From Glaciihabitans sp. INWT7 (GTDB lineage Bacteria; Actinomycetota; Actinomycetes; Actinomycetales; Microbacteriaceae), in assembly GCF_014217685.1 (NCBI RefSeq), contig NZ_CP043653.1, positions 2,360,419 through 2,424,418 of the forward strand: 64,000 nt of DNA. Direction: 5' to 3'. Below, piece by piece: positions 15,996 to 25,420 of this stretch. The notes below the pieces were generated by a model, which worked only from the letters and a program-made list of their open reading frames with translations, was not told the origin of the DNA and did not search any database. Made by a program: the position numbers and the translations under genes. The first letter of the stretch is position 1, and each line of letters begins with the position of its first letter.

Positions 15996-16898
15996 TCAGG
16001 GTGCGAGGATCCGCAGGGCGCCCGGCACGACTTCGATCTCGAGGGGCAGAGGCCCGACTCGTTCTCCGTCGGCGTAGGCGACCACGCCATCCGCTTCGAT
16101 CGTCACGCGCTGGGCCCGACGGATCGAGACCCGCGGATCGCTCACGTGCGTTCCCTTGAAAACTCGAGGGAAGATGCCGAGGAAGGCGGTGCGCGACAGC
16201 GGTTCGACCACACACACGTCGAGCAGCCCGTCGTCGAGGAGCGCGTCGGGCGTGATCAGCATCCCGCCGCCGAAGGACGTGTTGTTGGCGATCGACACCA
16301 GAGTGCCGGCAGTGTTCCACTCGACCCCGTCGAGCACGAGACGGTACGTCGTGGGGCGGAGGGTCGCGAGTTCCCGCAAGAGCGCGAGGTTGTAGCGACT
16401 CTTGCCGCGGGGCCAGCGCCACAGGTTGGCGCGTTCGTTCACCAGGGCGTCGAACCCGGCGGAGAGCACTCCGGCGAACCAGCAATCCGGCTCGCCCGAG
16501 CCCCGCACGAGCACCGCGTCGATCACACGTGGCTCGCGGCCGAGCGCGACGAGCAGGACGTCGATGGCGGCATCCGTCTCGCCGATGGGAATCTTGAGGC
16601 CGCGAGAGACGTCGTTTCCGGTGCCGGAGGGCACGATTCCGAGGGGGATGGCGGTTGCGGCGACCAGGTTCGTGCCCAGGCTGACCATGCCATCACCGCC
16701 CACGACGACCAGGGCGTCCGGCGCGAGGGCGATCGCCTTCTCGGCCTCCCGCCGCAGATCAGCGAAGGTGGGTTCGCTCAGGGCGGTCACCCGGTGACCG
16801 GCACCTCGCAACGCCTGCACGACCGCGGGGCCGACCGAACGGCCCTTGCCGAACGACGCCGACGGATTGATGGCGACGACGACGCGCAAGCCCGTCAC
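15996..16898 (-). CDS. diacylglycerol kinase family lipid kinase (DagK/YegS-like)
   Basis: 300 residues from GTG 16898. Begins VVVAINPSASFGKG, then carries the nucleotide loop VVGGDGMVSLG and the PSGTGNDVSRGL motif that define the DagK/sphingosine-kinase catalytic fold, followed by the C-terminal beta-domain with DGLLDVCVV. Members phosphorylate diacylglycerol or related lipids at the inner membrane face, feeding phospholipid or lipoglycan synthesis. The precise lipid is unknown. It is divergent from the MBL hydrolase and precedes tRNA-Glu on the same strand. Confidence 0.88.
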   Translation of the reverse strand: MTGLRVVVAINPSASFGKGRSVGPAVVQALRGAGHRVTALSEPTFADLRREAEKAIALAPDALVVVGGDGMVSLGTNLVAATAIPLGIVPSGTGNDVSRGLKIPIGETDAAIDVLLVALGREPRVIDAVLVRGSGEPDCWFAGVLSAGFDALVNERANLWRWPRGKSRYNLALLRELATLRPTTYRLVLDGVEWNTAGTLVSIANNTSFGGGMLITPDALLDDGLLDVCVVEPLSRTAFLGIFPRVFKGTHVSDPRVSIRRAQRVTIEADGVVAYADGERVGPLPLEIEVVPGALRILAP

Positions 16899-16960
16899 GA
16901 GAGCGGCGCCGGTGTCGTCATCAGCCCAGTATGTCGGATGCCGTGGGGAACATCCCGAGG

Positions 16961-16980
16961 CGCACTTGTGCGAGTACAGT
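16961..16980 (+). promoter_or_regulatory. leaderless promoter with palindrome for the MBL hydrolase
   Basis: TACAGT (16975-16980) is followed by seven bases and ATG 16988, a leaderless arrangement. The perfect palindrome CGCACTTGTGCG (16961-16972) sits directly upstream of this -10 element, where a bound repressor would block polymerase. Confidence 0.5.
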
Positions 16981-16987
16981 CTGGAAA

Positions 16988-17626
16988 ATGCGCGTAACCA
17001 AACAAGAACATGCCTGCCTCATTCTCGAATCCGCGGGCAAGACGCTCGTCATCGACCCCGGAGTCTTCACCACCGCCTTAGTCGGCCTCAGCGACGTCGT
17101 CGCCATCGTGATCACCCACGAACACGGTGACCACTGGACCGCAGACCAGCTCACCCGCATCCTCGACCGCAATCCCGACGCGAAACTGTATGGCCCGGAG
17201 GGGGTCGCGGTCGCCGCGACCGATTTCGACATCACCGTCGTGAAGGACGGCGACGTGATCGATGCGGATCCGTTCTCGCTGCGATTCTTCGGCGAGAAGC
17301 ACGCCGTGATCCACTCCTCGATCCCGATCGTCGACAACGTCGGAGTGCTCGTGAACGACTCCCTGTACTACCCGGGTGACTCCTTCACCGTGCCGGAAGG
17401 CATCGAGGTCGACGCTCTCGCGGCACCGGTCGGTGCGCCCTGGCTCAAGATCGGCGAGGCCATCGACTTCGTGCTCGCCGTGCGGCCGCGCCGCGCTTTC
17501 GCCACCCATGAGATGGTGTTGTCGACGGCAGGCAAGGGCATGGGCGGGGATCGCCTCAAGTGGGCGGTGGAGCAGGGCGGCGGAGAGTACGTCGCGCTCG
17601 AGCCGGGTGACGCTCTCGACCTGTAG
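16988..17626 (+). CDS. MBL fold metallo-hydrolase (UlaG-like)
   Basis: 212 residues. ATG 16988 is preferred to an upstream in-frame start at 16931 because a TANNNT promoter lies seven bases ahead and because 16931-16987 overlaps regulatory sequence. The metal-binding HEHGDH motif (about residues 45-50), a later Asp in YYPGDSF and His in FATHEM fit the UlaG / N-acylethanolamine-type branch of metallo-beta-lactamase fold enzymes. Substrate is unknown; relatives hydrolyse lactones or phosphoesters. It is a single gene convergent with cysE. Confidence 0.85.
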   Translation: MRVTKQEHACLILESAGKTLVIDPGVFTTALVGLSDVVAIVITHEHGDHWTADQLTRILDRNPDAKLYGPEGVAVAATDFDITVVKDGDVIDADPFSLRFFGEKHAVIHSSIPIVDNVGVLVNDSLYYPGDSFTVPEGIEVDALAAPVGAPWLKIGEAIDFVLAVRPRRAFATHEMVLSTAGKGMGGDRLKWAVEQGGGEYVALEPGDALDL

Positions 17627-17631
17627 CGGAG

Positions 17632-18195
17632 TCAGATGTAGATCGCGGGGTCGGTGAAGGTCTCGTCGACCGGAGTGGCGACGCGCGGGCGCACCCGCGC
17701 CGGGATGCCGGTGAGGACGGAGCTCGGCGGAGCATCGGTCACCACCACGGCGTTCGCACCGATGATCGAGTCGTGACCGATAGTGACCGGCCCGAGAACG
17801 CTCGCACCCGCCCCGATGGTGACCCGATCACCGATCGTCGGATGCCGGCGCTCGCGCACTGAGCTGGTGCCGCCGAGGGTGACCCCGTGGTACAGCAACA
17901 CGTCGTCCCCGACGACCGCCGTCTCGCCGATGACCACCCCCATGCCGTGGTCGATGAAGAGTCGACGACCGATGGTCGCGCCGGGGTGGATCTCCACCCC
18001 GGTGAGCGAACGAACCAGTTGCGAGTAGATACGGGCGGCGAGAAACCAGCGCCACAGCCAGAGCCGATGAGCGACGCGGTATCCCCAGACGGCATGGAGC
18101 CCCGAGTAGGCGAGAAACACCTCGGCGCTCGACCGCGCCGCCGGATCCTTCAGCCGAGCCATCCGCACGTCTTCCCGAACGCCCCCGAAAGGCAC
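17632..18195 (-). CDS. cysE: serine O-acetyltransferase
   Basis: 187 residues from GTG 18195, four bases after the cysK stop. This start keeps [16 protein letters not shown], which matches the N-terminus of short CysE proteins such as that of Bacillus; an internal ATG at 18162 would lose it. The body is the left-handed hexapeptide-repeat helix with the active-site stretch [19 protein letters not shown] and [10 protein letters not shown]. It acetylates serine with acetyl-CoA for cysteine synthesis. The long N-terminal domain of enterobacterial CysE is absent, as in other Gram-positives. Forms a two-gene operon with cysK. Confidence 0.92.
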   Translation of the reverse strand: MPFGGVREDVRMARLKDPAARSSAEVFLAYSGLHAVWGYRVAHRLWLWRWFLAARIYSQLVRSLTGVEIHPGATIGRRLFIDHGMGVVIGETAVVGDDVLLYHGVTLGGTSSVRERRHPTIGDRVTIGAGASVLGPVTIGHDSIIGANAVVVTDAPPSSVLTGIPARVRPRVATPVDETFTDPAIYI

Positions 18196-18199
18196 CCGG

Positions 18200-19138
18200 T
18201 CAGTCCGCGAGATCTTCGTACAAGACCGTCGAGAGGTAGCGCTCGCCGAAGCTGGCGACGATGACGACGATGGTCTTGCCGGCATTCTCCGGGCGGGCCG
18301 CGACCTCGAGGGCCGCCTGCACCGTCGCTCCGGACGAGATCCCGGCCAGGATGCCCTCCTCCGCGGCAAGTCGGCGAGCCATCGCCACCGACTGGGCGAT
18401 ATCGATGTCGATGATCTCGTCGTAGACCTCACGGTCGAGGATCTCCGGAACGAAGTTCGCCCCGATCCCCTGGATCTTGTGCGGACCGGGCGCTCCCCCA
18501 TTGAGGATCGGGGACTCGGCCGGCTCGACACCGATGACCACGAGGTCCGGCTTCTGCTCCTTGAGGTATCCGCCCGTTCCGGTGATGGTTCCGCCGGTGC
18601 CGATACCCGACACGAAGATGTCGACAGCGCCCTCGGTGTCGTTCCAGATCTCGGGGCCGGTGGTGGCACGGTGGATGGCGGGGTTCGCCGCGTTGGCGAA
18701 CTGCTTGGCGTAGACGGCGCCGGGGGTGTTCGCCACGATCTCGGCAGCCCGATCGACGGCGGCCTGCATACCGCCGGGGCCGGGGGTGAGAACGAGTTCC
18801 GCGCCGTACGCGCGCAGGATCATCCGCCGCTCCTTGCTCATGGATTCCGGCATCGTCAGGATCACCTTGTAACCACGGGCCGCGCCGACCATCGCGAGGG
18901 CAATGCCGGTGTTGCCGCTCGTGCTCTCCACGATCGTGCCGCCGGGCTTCAGCTCGCCGGAGGCCTCTGCCGCGTCAACGATGGCGATGCCGAGGCGGTC
19001 CTTGACGCTCGCGGAGGGGTTGTAGAACTCGAGTTTCGCGAGCACCGTGGCGCCGAGGCCCTCGGCGACCTTGTTCAGGCGCACCAGCGGGGTGTTTCCG
19101 AAGATCTCGGTGATGTCGTTGTAGATGCGTTGCGGCAT
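18200..19138 (-). CDS. cysK: cysteine synthase A (O-acetylserine sulfhydrylase)
   Basis: 312 residues from ATG 19138. The PLP lysine lies in [11 protein letters not shown], the substrate loop reads TSGNTG and the phosphate-binding loop [11 protein letters not shown], all diagnostic of CysK. It makes cysteine from O-acetylserine and sulfide in the cytosol, and usually binds CysE, encoded directly downstream. An upstream in-frame start (19210) would add a sequence unlike the family. A TTGACA-like -35 (19205-19210 on the minus strand) lies in the leader. Confidence 0.94.
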   Translation of the reverse strand: MPQRIYNDITEIFGNTPLVRLNKVAEGLGATVLAKLEFYNPSASVKDRLGIAIVDAAEASGELKPGGTIVESTSGNTGIALAMVGAARGYKVILTMPESMSKERRMILRAYGAELVLTPGPGGMQAAVDRAAEIVANTPGAVYAKQFANAANPAIHRATTGPEIWNDTEGAVDIFVSGIGTGGTITGTGGYLKEQKPDLVVIGVEPAESPILNGGAPGPHKIQGIGANFVPEILDREVYDEIIDIDIAQSVAMARRLAAEEGILAGISSGATVQAALEVAARPENAGKTIVVIVASFGERYLSTVLYEDLAD

Positions 19139-19456
19139 GGGCTGCGCTTTCTGTTCCAGGCCATACGGCAGTTGCCTGTCGACGACGATTTTCGAGTACC
19201 ACGGTGTCAACGCCTTCGGGGCGAAATCCTTCCCGATTATGGCCCGAAATGGCCGAGATTTCGGTGAAAGTTACGGGTTGCGACTGCCGGTGTGCCCCGT
19301 GGGGAGGAGAAGCGCGGCGCGGTCGATCGTCGTTCGCCGACCTAGAGCGCACGGTCCACCCGTCGGGCGCGCCCTGCCCGACGGTGGCGAGAAGCGCGCA
19401 AGACTTCCCCCCGCACGCGTGCCTAAGCTGGAGGGACCCCAGACAAGGAAGTCCCC
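19139..19456. other. intergenic region between cysK and the thiolase gene, with two inverted repeats
   Basis: The divergent 318-bp spacer holds a 21-bp inverted repeat at 19244-19264 with arms CCGAAAT and ATTTCGG, and a longer hairpin at 19357-19386 with arms CCGTCGGGC and GCCCGACGG. The first is placed to act on the cysK promoter and the second lies 70 bp before the thiolase start. No gene is visible here. Confidence 0.5.
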
Positions 19457-20626
19457 ATGAACAACTCCGCAGTGATCGTCGACGTCATCCGCACCCCGTC
19501 CGGTCGCGGCAAGCCGGGCGGTTCGCTCAGCGGGGTTCATCCCGTGGATCTGCTCGCCACAACTCTGCGTGCCCTCGTCGAACGCAACGGTGTCGACCCC
19601 GCCACCGTCGACGACGTGATCGGCGGATGCGTCGCGCAGGCCGGCAAGCAGACCTACAACGTGACCCGCAACGCCGTGCTGGGCGCCGGGTTCCCCGATC
19701 ACGTTCCCGCCGTCACCATCGACCGCCAGTGCGGATCGAGCCAGCAGGCGGCGGTGTTCGCCGCCCAGGGCATCATGACCGGCAATTACGACATCGCCAT
19801 CGCCTGCGGAGTCGAGTCGATGAGCAGCGCGCCGATCGGCTACTCGATCATGGGCGAAGACATCTACGGAGAACAGGTTGCCGCGCGCTACCCCGAGGGT
19901 CTCGTCGGGCAGGGGATCTCTGCAGAACTCATCACGAGCAAGTGGGGATTCTCCCGTGCGCAGCTCGACGACTTCTCGGCGCGCTCGCACCAGCTCGCCG
20001 CCGAAGCGACTGCCGGCGGCTTCTTCGCCAACGAACTCATCGCCGTCGGCGACGTCACCACCGACGAGACCGTTCGCCCCACCACGACCGCCGAGGGCCT
20101 GGCCGGTCTGAAGCCGGCCTTCTACACCGAGCGTTTCGCGGAGCGGTTCCCCGAAATCGGCTGGAACATCACCCCGGGCAACTCCTCGCCGCTCACCGAC
20201 GCGGCCGCGGCGACGCTCATCATGAGCGAATCGAAGGCGGCAGAGCTCGGGTTGAAGCCCCGCGCCCGCTTCCACAGCTTCGCCGTGACCGGCAGCGATC
20301 CCCTGTTCATGCTCACCGGGGTCATCCCTGCGACGGCGAAGGTACTCTCCAAGGCCGGTCTCACCGTCGACGACATCGACGCCTTCGAGGTGAATGAAGC
20401 CTTCGCCCCGGTTCCACTGGCCTGGCTCGCCGAGACGGGAGCGGATGCCGCGAAGCTCAACCCCCGCGGGGGTGCGATCGCCCTCGGGCACGCGCTCGGG
20501 GCATCCGGTGCACGCCTGCTCGCCACGATGGTGAATCACCTCGAGGCCACCGAGGGCCGTTACGGCCTGCAGGTGATGTGCGAGGGCGGTGGCATGGCGA
20601 ACGCCACGATCATCGAGCGACTCTAG
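19457..20626 (+). CDS. acetyl-CoA C-acyltransferase (thiolase)
   Basis: 389 residues from ATG 19457 behind AAGGAAG. The nucleophilic Cys is in [10 protein letters not shown] (about residue 91), the His in the [16 protein letters not shown] motif, and the second Cys in [15 protein letters not shown] is also present. Thiolases cleave or form 3-ketoacyl-CoA; the sequence resembles degradative FadA-type enzymes used for fatty acid or sterol side-chain breakdown. It stands beside genes making acyl-CoA from alcohols and may act in the same route, but is separated from them by the PucR gene on the other strand. Confidence 0.9.
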   Translation: MNNSAVIVDVIRTPSGRGKPGGSLSGVHPVDLLATTLRALVERNGVDPATVDDVIGGCVAQAGKQTYNVTRNAVLGAGFPDHVPAVTIDRQCGSSQQAAVFAAQGIMTGNYDIAIACGVESMSSAPIGYSIMGEDIYGEQVAARYPEGLVGQGISAELITSKWGFSRAQLDDFSARSHQLAAEATAGGFFANELIAVGDVTTDETVRPTTTAEGLAGLKPAFYTERFAERFPEIGWNITPGNSSPLTDAAAATLIMSESKAAELGLKPRARFHSFAVTGSDPLFMLTGVIPATAKVLSKAGLTVDDIDAFEVNEAFAPVPLAWLAETGADAAKLNPRGGAIALGHALGASGARLLATMVNHLEATEGRYGLQVMCEGGGMANATIIERL

Positions 20627-21840
20627 GCGCGGACACCGCCGAGTCGAACCGCTCGCAGTGCCGCGTACAACTCGGAGGCCTCGGCCGGGCGCGCCACTGA
20701 GCGTCCGGTGAGCTCGGCAATGCGGCCGAGACGGTAGAGCACGGTGTTGCGGTGGCAGTGCATCCTTTTGCCTGCATCGGAGGTCGACCCCTCGGCGTCG
20801 AACCAGGCTTCGAGGGTGTCGAGCAACACGGCACCATCGGTGCAGTCCGGGCCGAACAGCCGACCGAAGACGCTGTCCCGCAGCTCGGCACCGTAGCCGG
20901 GTTGCGCCACGAGGAGCAGGTCGAGGGGGGCCGATCCGTAGCGGTGGATCCCCACGCCCGGGGAGGCGATGCACTCGACAGACATCCGCGCCTGGTCGAC
21001 GGCACCCGGGGAGGCCGAGAGCTGGGTGAAGGTTCTGCTGACACCGACCCTGGAGGTTGCTGCCGCCGCCACGATGGAAACGGCACGGTCGATCTCCGCG
21101 TGCCGCGGCACTCCGACGAGGCCGACGTATTCGCCTTTCCAGGCGGTCCAGGCAGACGAAATCCCGACGGCGCTCAGTCGACCGTGCACTTCCGGCACCG
21201 GATCCGCGCCACTGCTGCTGCGCTCGGCCGCGATCACCAGGTAGCGGGCGTGCTCCGGCAGCTCGAGCGCACGGAGCAGCCGACCGACCTCCCCGGGAGT
21301 CGCGCTCCCATCGAGCAGGCTCAGCAGCATGACGCTGCGCGCCTGCTCGTCGCGGCGGTCCCGCTCGTCGACGAAGGCCCGGTAGGACTCCGCGGCCGCG
21401 CCGGAGAAGAGGTCGATGATTCCCCAGACATCCGAGGAGAGGTGCAGCAGCGTCTCGGCCCGCTGGCTGCCGACCGACCTCGCCATCATCTCGTCCCACA
21501 GCTGCAATCCGGCGAGCCGGTACGCGTGAAGGAGACTCGCCATCGGGATGCCGTGCTCGGCTTTGATGCGACCGGCCCGACGAGGAGCGGCAAGCGAGTC
21601 CGTCGCGCCGGCGAGAGTGGCGAGCAGTGCGGCGATGTTCTCCCTCACGATCGACTGCAGGAGCTCCCGCGGCATCGGATTCTCGGCGTACTCGTTCTCC
21701 CCCGCGATGATCTGGTCGACTACGCCGTCGGTGATCGGCCCGACGGCGTCCACGAGCTCTAGGAAGAAGTCGGCGGATTCGGCGTGCGCCGCCCGGTGCT
21801 CCGGCGCGATCACTCGCCGCGCATGCTGATCGATGGACAT
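20623..21840 (-). CDS. PucR family helix-turn-helix transcriptional regulator
   Basis: 405 residues from ATG 21840, six bases after a TACAGT -10 element, so probably leaderless. The N-terminal half is the sensory region of CdaR/PucR-type regulators; the C-terminus has the PucR HTH with [23 protein letters not shown], usual for the family. These proteins normally activate adjacent catabolic genes. The gene is divergent from an aldehyde dehydrogenase / acyl-CoA ligase / GMC operon and shares a promoter region containing a perfect 18-bp palindrome, its likely target. Its end overlaps the thiolase stop convergently by four bases. Confidence 0.87.
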   Translation of the reverse strand: MSIDQHARRVIAPEHRAAHAESADFFLELVDAVGPITDGVVDQIIAGENEYAENPMPRELLQSIVRENIAALLATLAGATDSLAAPRRAGRIKAEHGIPMASLLHAYRLAGLQLWDEMMARSVGSQRAETLLHLSSDVWGIIDLFSGAAAESYRAFVDERDRRDEQARSVMLLSLLDGSATPGEVGRLLRALELPEHARYLVIAAERSSSGADPVPEVHGRLSAVGISSAWTAWKGEYVGLVGVPRHAEIDRAVSIVAAAATSRVGVSRTFTQLSASPGAVDQARMSVECIASPGVGIHRYGSAPLDLLLVAQPGYGAELRDSVFGRLFGPDCTDGAVLLDTLEAWFDAEGSTSDAGKRMHCHRNTVLYRLGRIAELTGRSVARPAEASELYAALRAVRLGGVRA

Positions 21841-21846
21841 GGGGGG

Positions 21847-21877
21847 ACTGTAGCGCCGTATTGTGCGAGCGCACAAT
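21847..21877. promoter_or_regulatory. PucR promoter -10 element and 18-bp palindromic operator candidate
   Basis: The palindrome ATTGTGCGAGCGCACAAT (21860-21877) has perfect 8-bp arms. On the minus strand TACAGT (21852-21847) lies just downstream and six bases before the PucR start. The palindrome thus overlaps the region where the PucR promoter -35 would lie and could control both divergent transcripts. Confidence 0.6.
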
Positions 21878-22008
21878 GGTATTCAGGGAACAGACGGCGT
21901 TCGCCTATCGCACTCGGGGGGTTAGTGGGCGATACTGAAATCTCCTTGGTGAGGCGTGGTCGGTTCGACTATGCCCGTGACCAAGACGGCAGCGATCAAA
22001 GGAGATTG

Positions 22009-23769
22009 ATGACCACCACAGACCCGACCGTGCCCGCCACGGCCGCTCCCGCCTCCCCGTCACTCGACGCGGAGGTTCGCGCCGAACTGGATGCAGCGGT
22101 GAGCCAGCTCGCCGAGGGCGAGTCCCGCTGGGCGAAGATGCCGATCCCGGCTCGCATCGCCCTGCTCGGCAAGGTCCATTCCACCGTCGCCGCCGCCGCA
22201 GACCAGTGGGTCGATGCCGCCGTGCGCACCAAGAATCTTGATCCGGACTCGGCCTACGTCGGTGAGGAATGGATCTCCGGACCGTACATCGTGCTCTCCT
22301 CACTCCTCGCCCTCCAACACACTCTCGGTGCCATCGCGCAGGGAAAGAGCCCCATCGCGGATGCAAAGCTCGGCAGCGCCCCGGGCGGGCGCGTGAGCGT
22401 TCCAGTGCTGCCCGCCAACCCCTACGAGGCGCTGCTGCTCCACGGCTTCAGCGCAGAAGTGTGGATGAAGCCGGGCGATTCCGAGAAGGCGGTGCGCGCC
22501 TCGGCCGGTCTCGGAGCCCGCACGCCGACGGAGACCGACGGTGTCGGCCTGGTGCTCGGCGCCGGCAACATCACGTCGATCCCACCGCTGGATGTGCTCT
22601 ACGAGCTCATCGCCCACAATCGCGTCGCCCTGCTCAAGCTCAACCCGGTGATGGATCGGATGCTCGCGCCGTACTCGGCCGCGTTCAAACCGCTTATCGA
22701 CCTCGGCCTGCTGCGCATCGTGACCGGTGCCGGAGATGTCGGCGGCTACCTCGCCAACCATCCCGGCATCTCGCACGTGCATATCACCGGCAGCGCAGCG
22801 ACCCACGATGTGATCGTGTGGGGCACCGGACCGGGTGCGGCCACGCGCCGCGCCGCGGGAACCCCCCTTCTGACGAAACCCATCACGAGCGAGCTGGGTG
22901 GCGTCGCGCCGATCATCGTTCTCCCGGGAGCGTGGTCGAAGGCCGACCTCCGGTACCAGGCAGAGCATGTGGTCACTCAGCGGCTGCACAACGGCGGCTA
23001 CAACTGCATCGCCGGCCAAATCGTGGTGCTCAGCTCGCAATGGCCGCAGCGCAAGGCCTTCCTCGCCGAGCTCCGCAGCGCCCTCGCCCGCACCCCCGAC
23101 CGTGCCCCGTGGTACCCGGGCAGCGACGTTCGCGTCGGCCAGGCATCCACCTCCTACCCGGCAGCCGAGAAGTTCGGAGCGAGCGGCGGTCGACTCCTCG
23201 TCGACATCCACGCCGACGACGACGCCTCGACGCTGCTCACCACCGAATACTTCTCCCCGGTGCTCGGAGTCATCGAACTCCCGGGCACCGGCCAGGCGTT
23301 CCTCGACACGGCGGTCGATACGGTGAACCGCGACTTCGTCGGCACGCTCGGGGCCAACATCCTCGGCATGCCGAGCACCATCAAGAGCCTCGGTGCCGGA
23401 TTCGAGAACGCCCTCGCGAAGCTCGACTACGGAACGATCGCGGTCAACACCTGGACCGCCCTCGGCTTCCTCACGCCGGGAGCCCCCTGGGGCGCATTTC
23501 CCGGGCACAGCCTCGACCACGTGCAGAGCGGCATCGGGGTCGTTCACAATGCGCTGCTTCTCTCCGAGACCGAGAAGACGATCGCCCGAGGTCCATTCCG
23601 TCCGTTCCCGCGGTCTGCTCTCCACGGTGAGTTCGCCCTGTTCCCGAAACCCCCGTGGTTCGTGACCGCCCGCAGTGCGAAGAAGACGGGGCGTCTGCTG
23701 GCCGGATTCGCTGCGGCGCCCTCGTGGCTCAAGATGCCGGCGATATTCATCTCCGCATTCAGAGCCTGA
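22009..23769 (+). CDS. aldehyde dehydrogenase family protein
   Basis: 586 residues from ATG 22009 behind AAAGGAGAT. Longer than classical ALDH (about 480-500) because of an extended N-terminus and a C-terminal tail that is hydrophobic near its end (LKMPAIFISAFRA). The general-base Glu is in SELGGVAP and the catalytic Cys in GGYNCIAGQ, both in correct order. It would oxidise an aldehyde to an acid with NAD(P). First gene of an operon with an acyl-CoA ligase and a GMC oxidoreductase; the same leader wording ATCAAAGGAGATT precedes the first two genes. Confidence 0.87.
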   Translation: MTTTDPTVPATAAPASPSLDAEVRAELDAAVSQLAEGESRWAKMPIPARIALLGKVHSTVAAAADQWVDAAVRTKNLDPDSAYVGEEWISGPYIVLSSLLALQHTLGAIAQGKSPIADAKLGSAPGGRVSVPVLPANPYEALLLHGFSAEVWMKPGDSEKAVRASAGLGARTPTETDGVGLVLGAGNITSIPPLDVLYELIAHNRVALLKLNPVMDRMLAPYSAAFKPLIDLGLLRIVTGAGDVGGYLANHPGISHVHITGSAATHDVIVWGTGPGAATRRAAGTPLLTKPITSELGGVAPIIVLPGAWSKADLRYQAEHVVTQRLHNGGYNCIAGQIVVLSSQWPQRKAFLAELRSALARTPDRAPWYPGSDVRVGQASTSYPAAEKFGASGGRLLVDIHADDDASTLLTTEYFSPVLGVIELPGTGQAFLDTAVDTVNRDFVGTLGANILGMPSTIKSLGAGFENALAKLDYGTIAVNTWTALGFLTPGAPWGAFPGHSLDHVQSGIGVVHNALLLSETEKTIARGPFRPFPRSALHGEFALFPKPPWFVTARSAKKTGRLLAGFAAAPSWLKMPAIFISAFRA

Positions 23770-23830
23770 CCGGGTAGGTTTTTCGCAACGCTCACCCGCA
23801 CCATCCACCACACGATCAAAGGAGATTCAC

Positions 23831-25420
23831 GTGGTTTTTCGAGGACCCCTGCCCGATGTCGAGATCCCGAACCTCAGCATCTACGACTTCCTGTTCGCGA
23901 GCATCGATGAGGCCGATCTCGACCGCATCGCCATCGTGGATGGCGGGTCCGGAGCGGAGACGAGCTATCGTCAGCTGATCGGCCAGATCGACCTCGTTGC
24001 GGGCGCCCTCGCGGCCCGTGGCATCGGACTCGGGGATGTGGTGGCGCTGCACTCCCCCAACGTGCCGGCCTTTGCCGCGGTGTTCCACGGCATCCTGCGG
24101 TCGGGAGCCACAGCCACCACCGTCAACGGGCTCTACACCGGGGAGGAGATGGGCACGCAGCTCGTCGACTCGAAGGCGCGATTCCTGTTCACCGTCTCGC
24201 CGCTTCTCGCCTCCGCGCGGGACGCGGCATCACGGGCGGGCATCGCCGACAACCAGGTAATCGTGCTGGACGGAGCCGAGGGTTTCGCCTCGCTGCGCGA
24301 CCTGATGATGGAGAACAATCCGGCGCCGGCCGTGAGCTTCGACCCTGCCGAGCAGATCGCGGTGCTGCCGTACTCCTCCGGCACCACCGGGCGGCCGAAA
24401 GGGGTGATCCTCACCGATCGCAACCTGGTGGCGAATGTCGCTCAATCCCTTCCACTGCTCGGGGCGGATGCCGATGCCCGCGTACTCGCGGTGCTTCCGT
24501 TCTTCCACATCTACGGCATGACCGTGCTGCTCAACATGGCATTCCGCAGTCGGGCACGACTGGTGACGATGCCGCGATTCGACCTCGCGGAGTTCCTGCG
24601 CATCATCCAGGACTTCCGCATCAACTGGGCGTTCATCGCGCCCCCGATCGCGGTGGCTCTGGCGAAGCATCCGCTCATCGACCAGTACGACCTCTCGAGC
24701 ATGGAGGTCATCGTCTCCGGCGCCGCGCCCTTCGACGGCGCACTCGGCAAGGCGGTGGCGGATCGCCTCGGGTGCCTGGTGCGTCAGGGGTACGGCATGA
24801 GCGAAATGAGCCCGGTGTCTCACAGCATCCCGGTGAGCCGGGCGGACATCCCCCTCAGTTCGGTGGGGATCACCCTGCCGAACATCGAGTGCAAGCTCAT
24901 CGACCCGGCAACAGGTGACGAGATCGAGATGCCCGCTGAAGGCACGAGTGCGCCCGGAGAGTTGCTCTGTCGCGGCCCGAACATCATGCGTGGCTACCTC
25001 GGCAACGACGAGGCCACGCGCGCCACCATCGACGACGACGGGTTCCTCCACACGGGTGACATCGCGACGGTGTCGTCAGAGGGCATCGTGTCGATCGTCG
25101 ACCGGCTGAAGGAACTCATCAAGTACAAGGGCTATCAGGTGGCTCCGGCGGAGCTCGAGGCGCTTCTGCTCACCCACGCCAGCATTGCCGATGCCGCAGT
25201 GGTCGGCGCCCACGATGCCGAGGGAGAAGAGGTGCCGAAGGCATTCGTCGTGGTGCAGCCGGGCGCCGAGATCACCTCAGAAGAGGTGATGGCCTTTATC
25301 GCCGAGCACGTGGCCCCGCACAAGAAGATCCGCCAGGTTGCTTTCATCGACACGATTCCGAAGTCCACCTCTGGCAAGATCCTGCGCAAGGATCTCCGCA
25401 GCCTCGAGGTGCGCGCGTGA
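23831..25420 (+). CDS. AMP-forming acyl-CoA ligase (4-coumarate/fatty-acyl-CoA ligase-like)
   Basis: 529 residues from GTG 23831 behind AAAGGAGATTC. ANL superfamily motifs are complete: YSSGTTGRPKG, GYGMSEMSP, FLHTGD, KGYQVAPAELE and STSGKILRKDL with the catalytic Lys. Wording is that of plant-type 4CL and long-chain ligases. It would activate the acid produced by the upstream aldehyde dehydrogenase. The GTG of the next gene overlaps its stop by four bases, so the GMC enzyme is translationally coupled to it. Substrate class (aromatic or aliphatic) is not resolved. Confidence 0.88.
   Translation: MVFRGPLPDVEIPNLSIYDFLFASIDEADLDRIAIVDGGSGAETSYRQLIGQIDLVAGALAARGIGLGDVVALHSPNVPAFAAVFHGILRSGATATTVNGLYTGEEMGTQLVDSKARFLFTVSPLLASARDAASRAGIADNQVIVLDGAEGFASLRDLMMENNPAPAVSFDPAEQIAVLPYSSGTTGRPKGVILTDRNLVANVAQSLPLLGADADARVLAVLPFFHIYGMTVLLNMAFRSRARLVTMPRFDLAEFLRIIQDFRINWAFIAPPIAVALAKHPLIDQYDLSSMEVIVSGAAPFDGALGKAVADRLGCLVRQGYGMSEMSPVSHSIPVSRADIPLSSVGITLPNIECKLIDPATGDEIEMPAEGTSAPGELLCRGPNIMRGYLGNDEATRATIDDDGFLHTGDIATVSSEGIVSIVDRLKELIKYKGYQVAPAELEALLLTHASIADAAVVGAHDAEGEEVPKAFVVVQPGAEITSEEVMAFIAEHVAPHKKIRQVAFIDTIPKSTSGKILRKDLRSLEVRA

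Noticed and set aside
17632-18669. 345-codon ORF merging cysE with antisense-like N-terminal sequence
   Set aside because: Residues before the GTG at 18195 lie inside cysK in another frame and do not resemble CysE.
19271-21874. 867-codon minus-strand ORF over the thiolase and PucR genes
   Set aside because: It crosses two well-supported genes in other frames, has no domain and reflects high GC.
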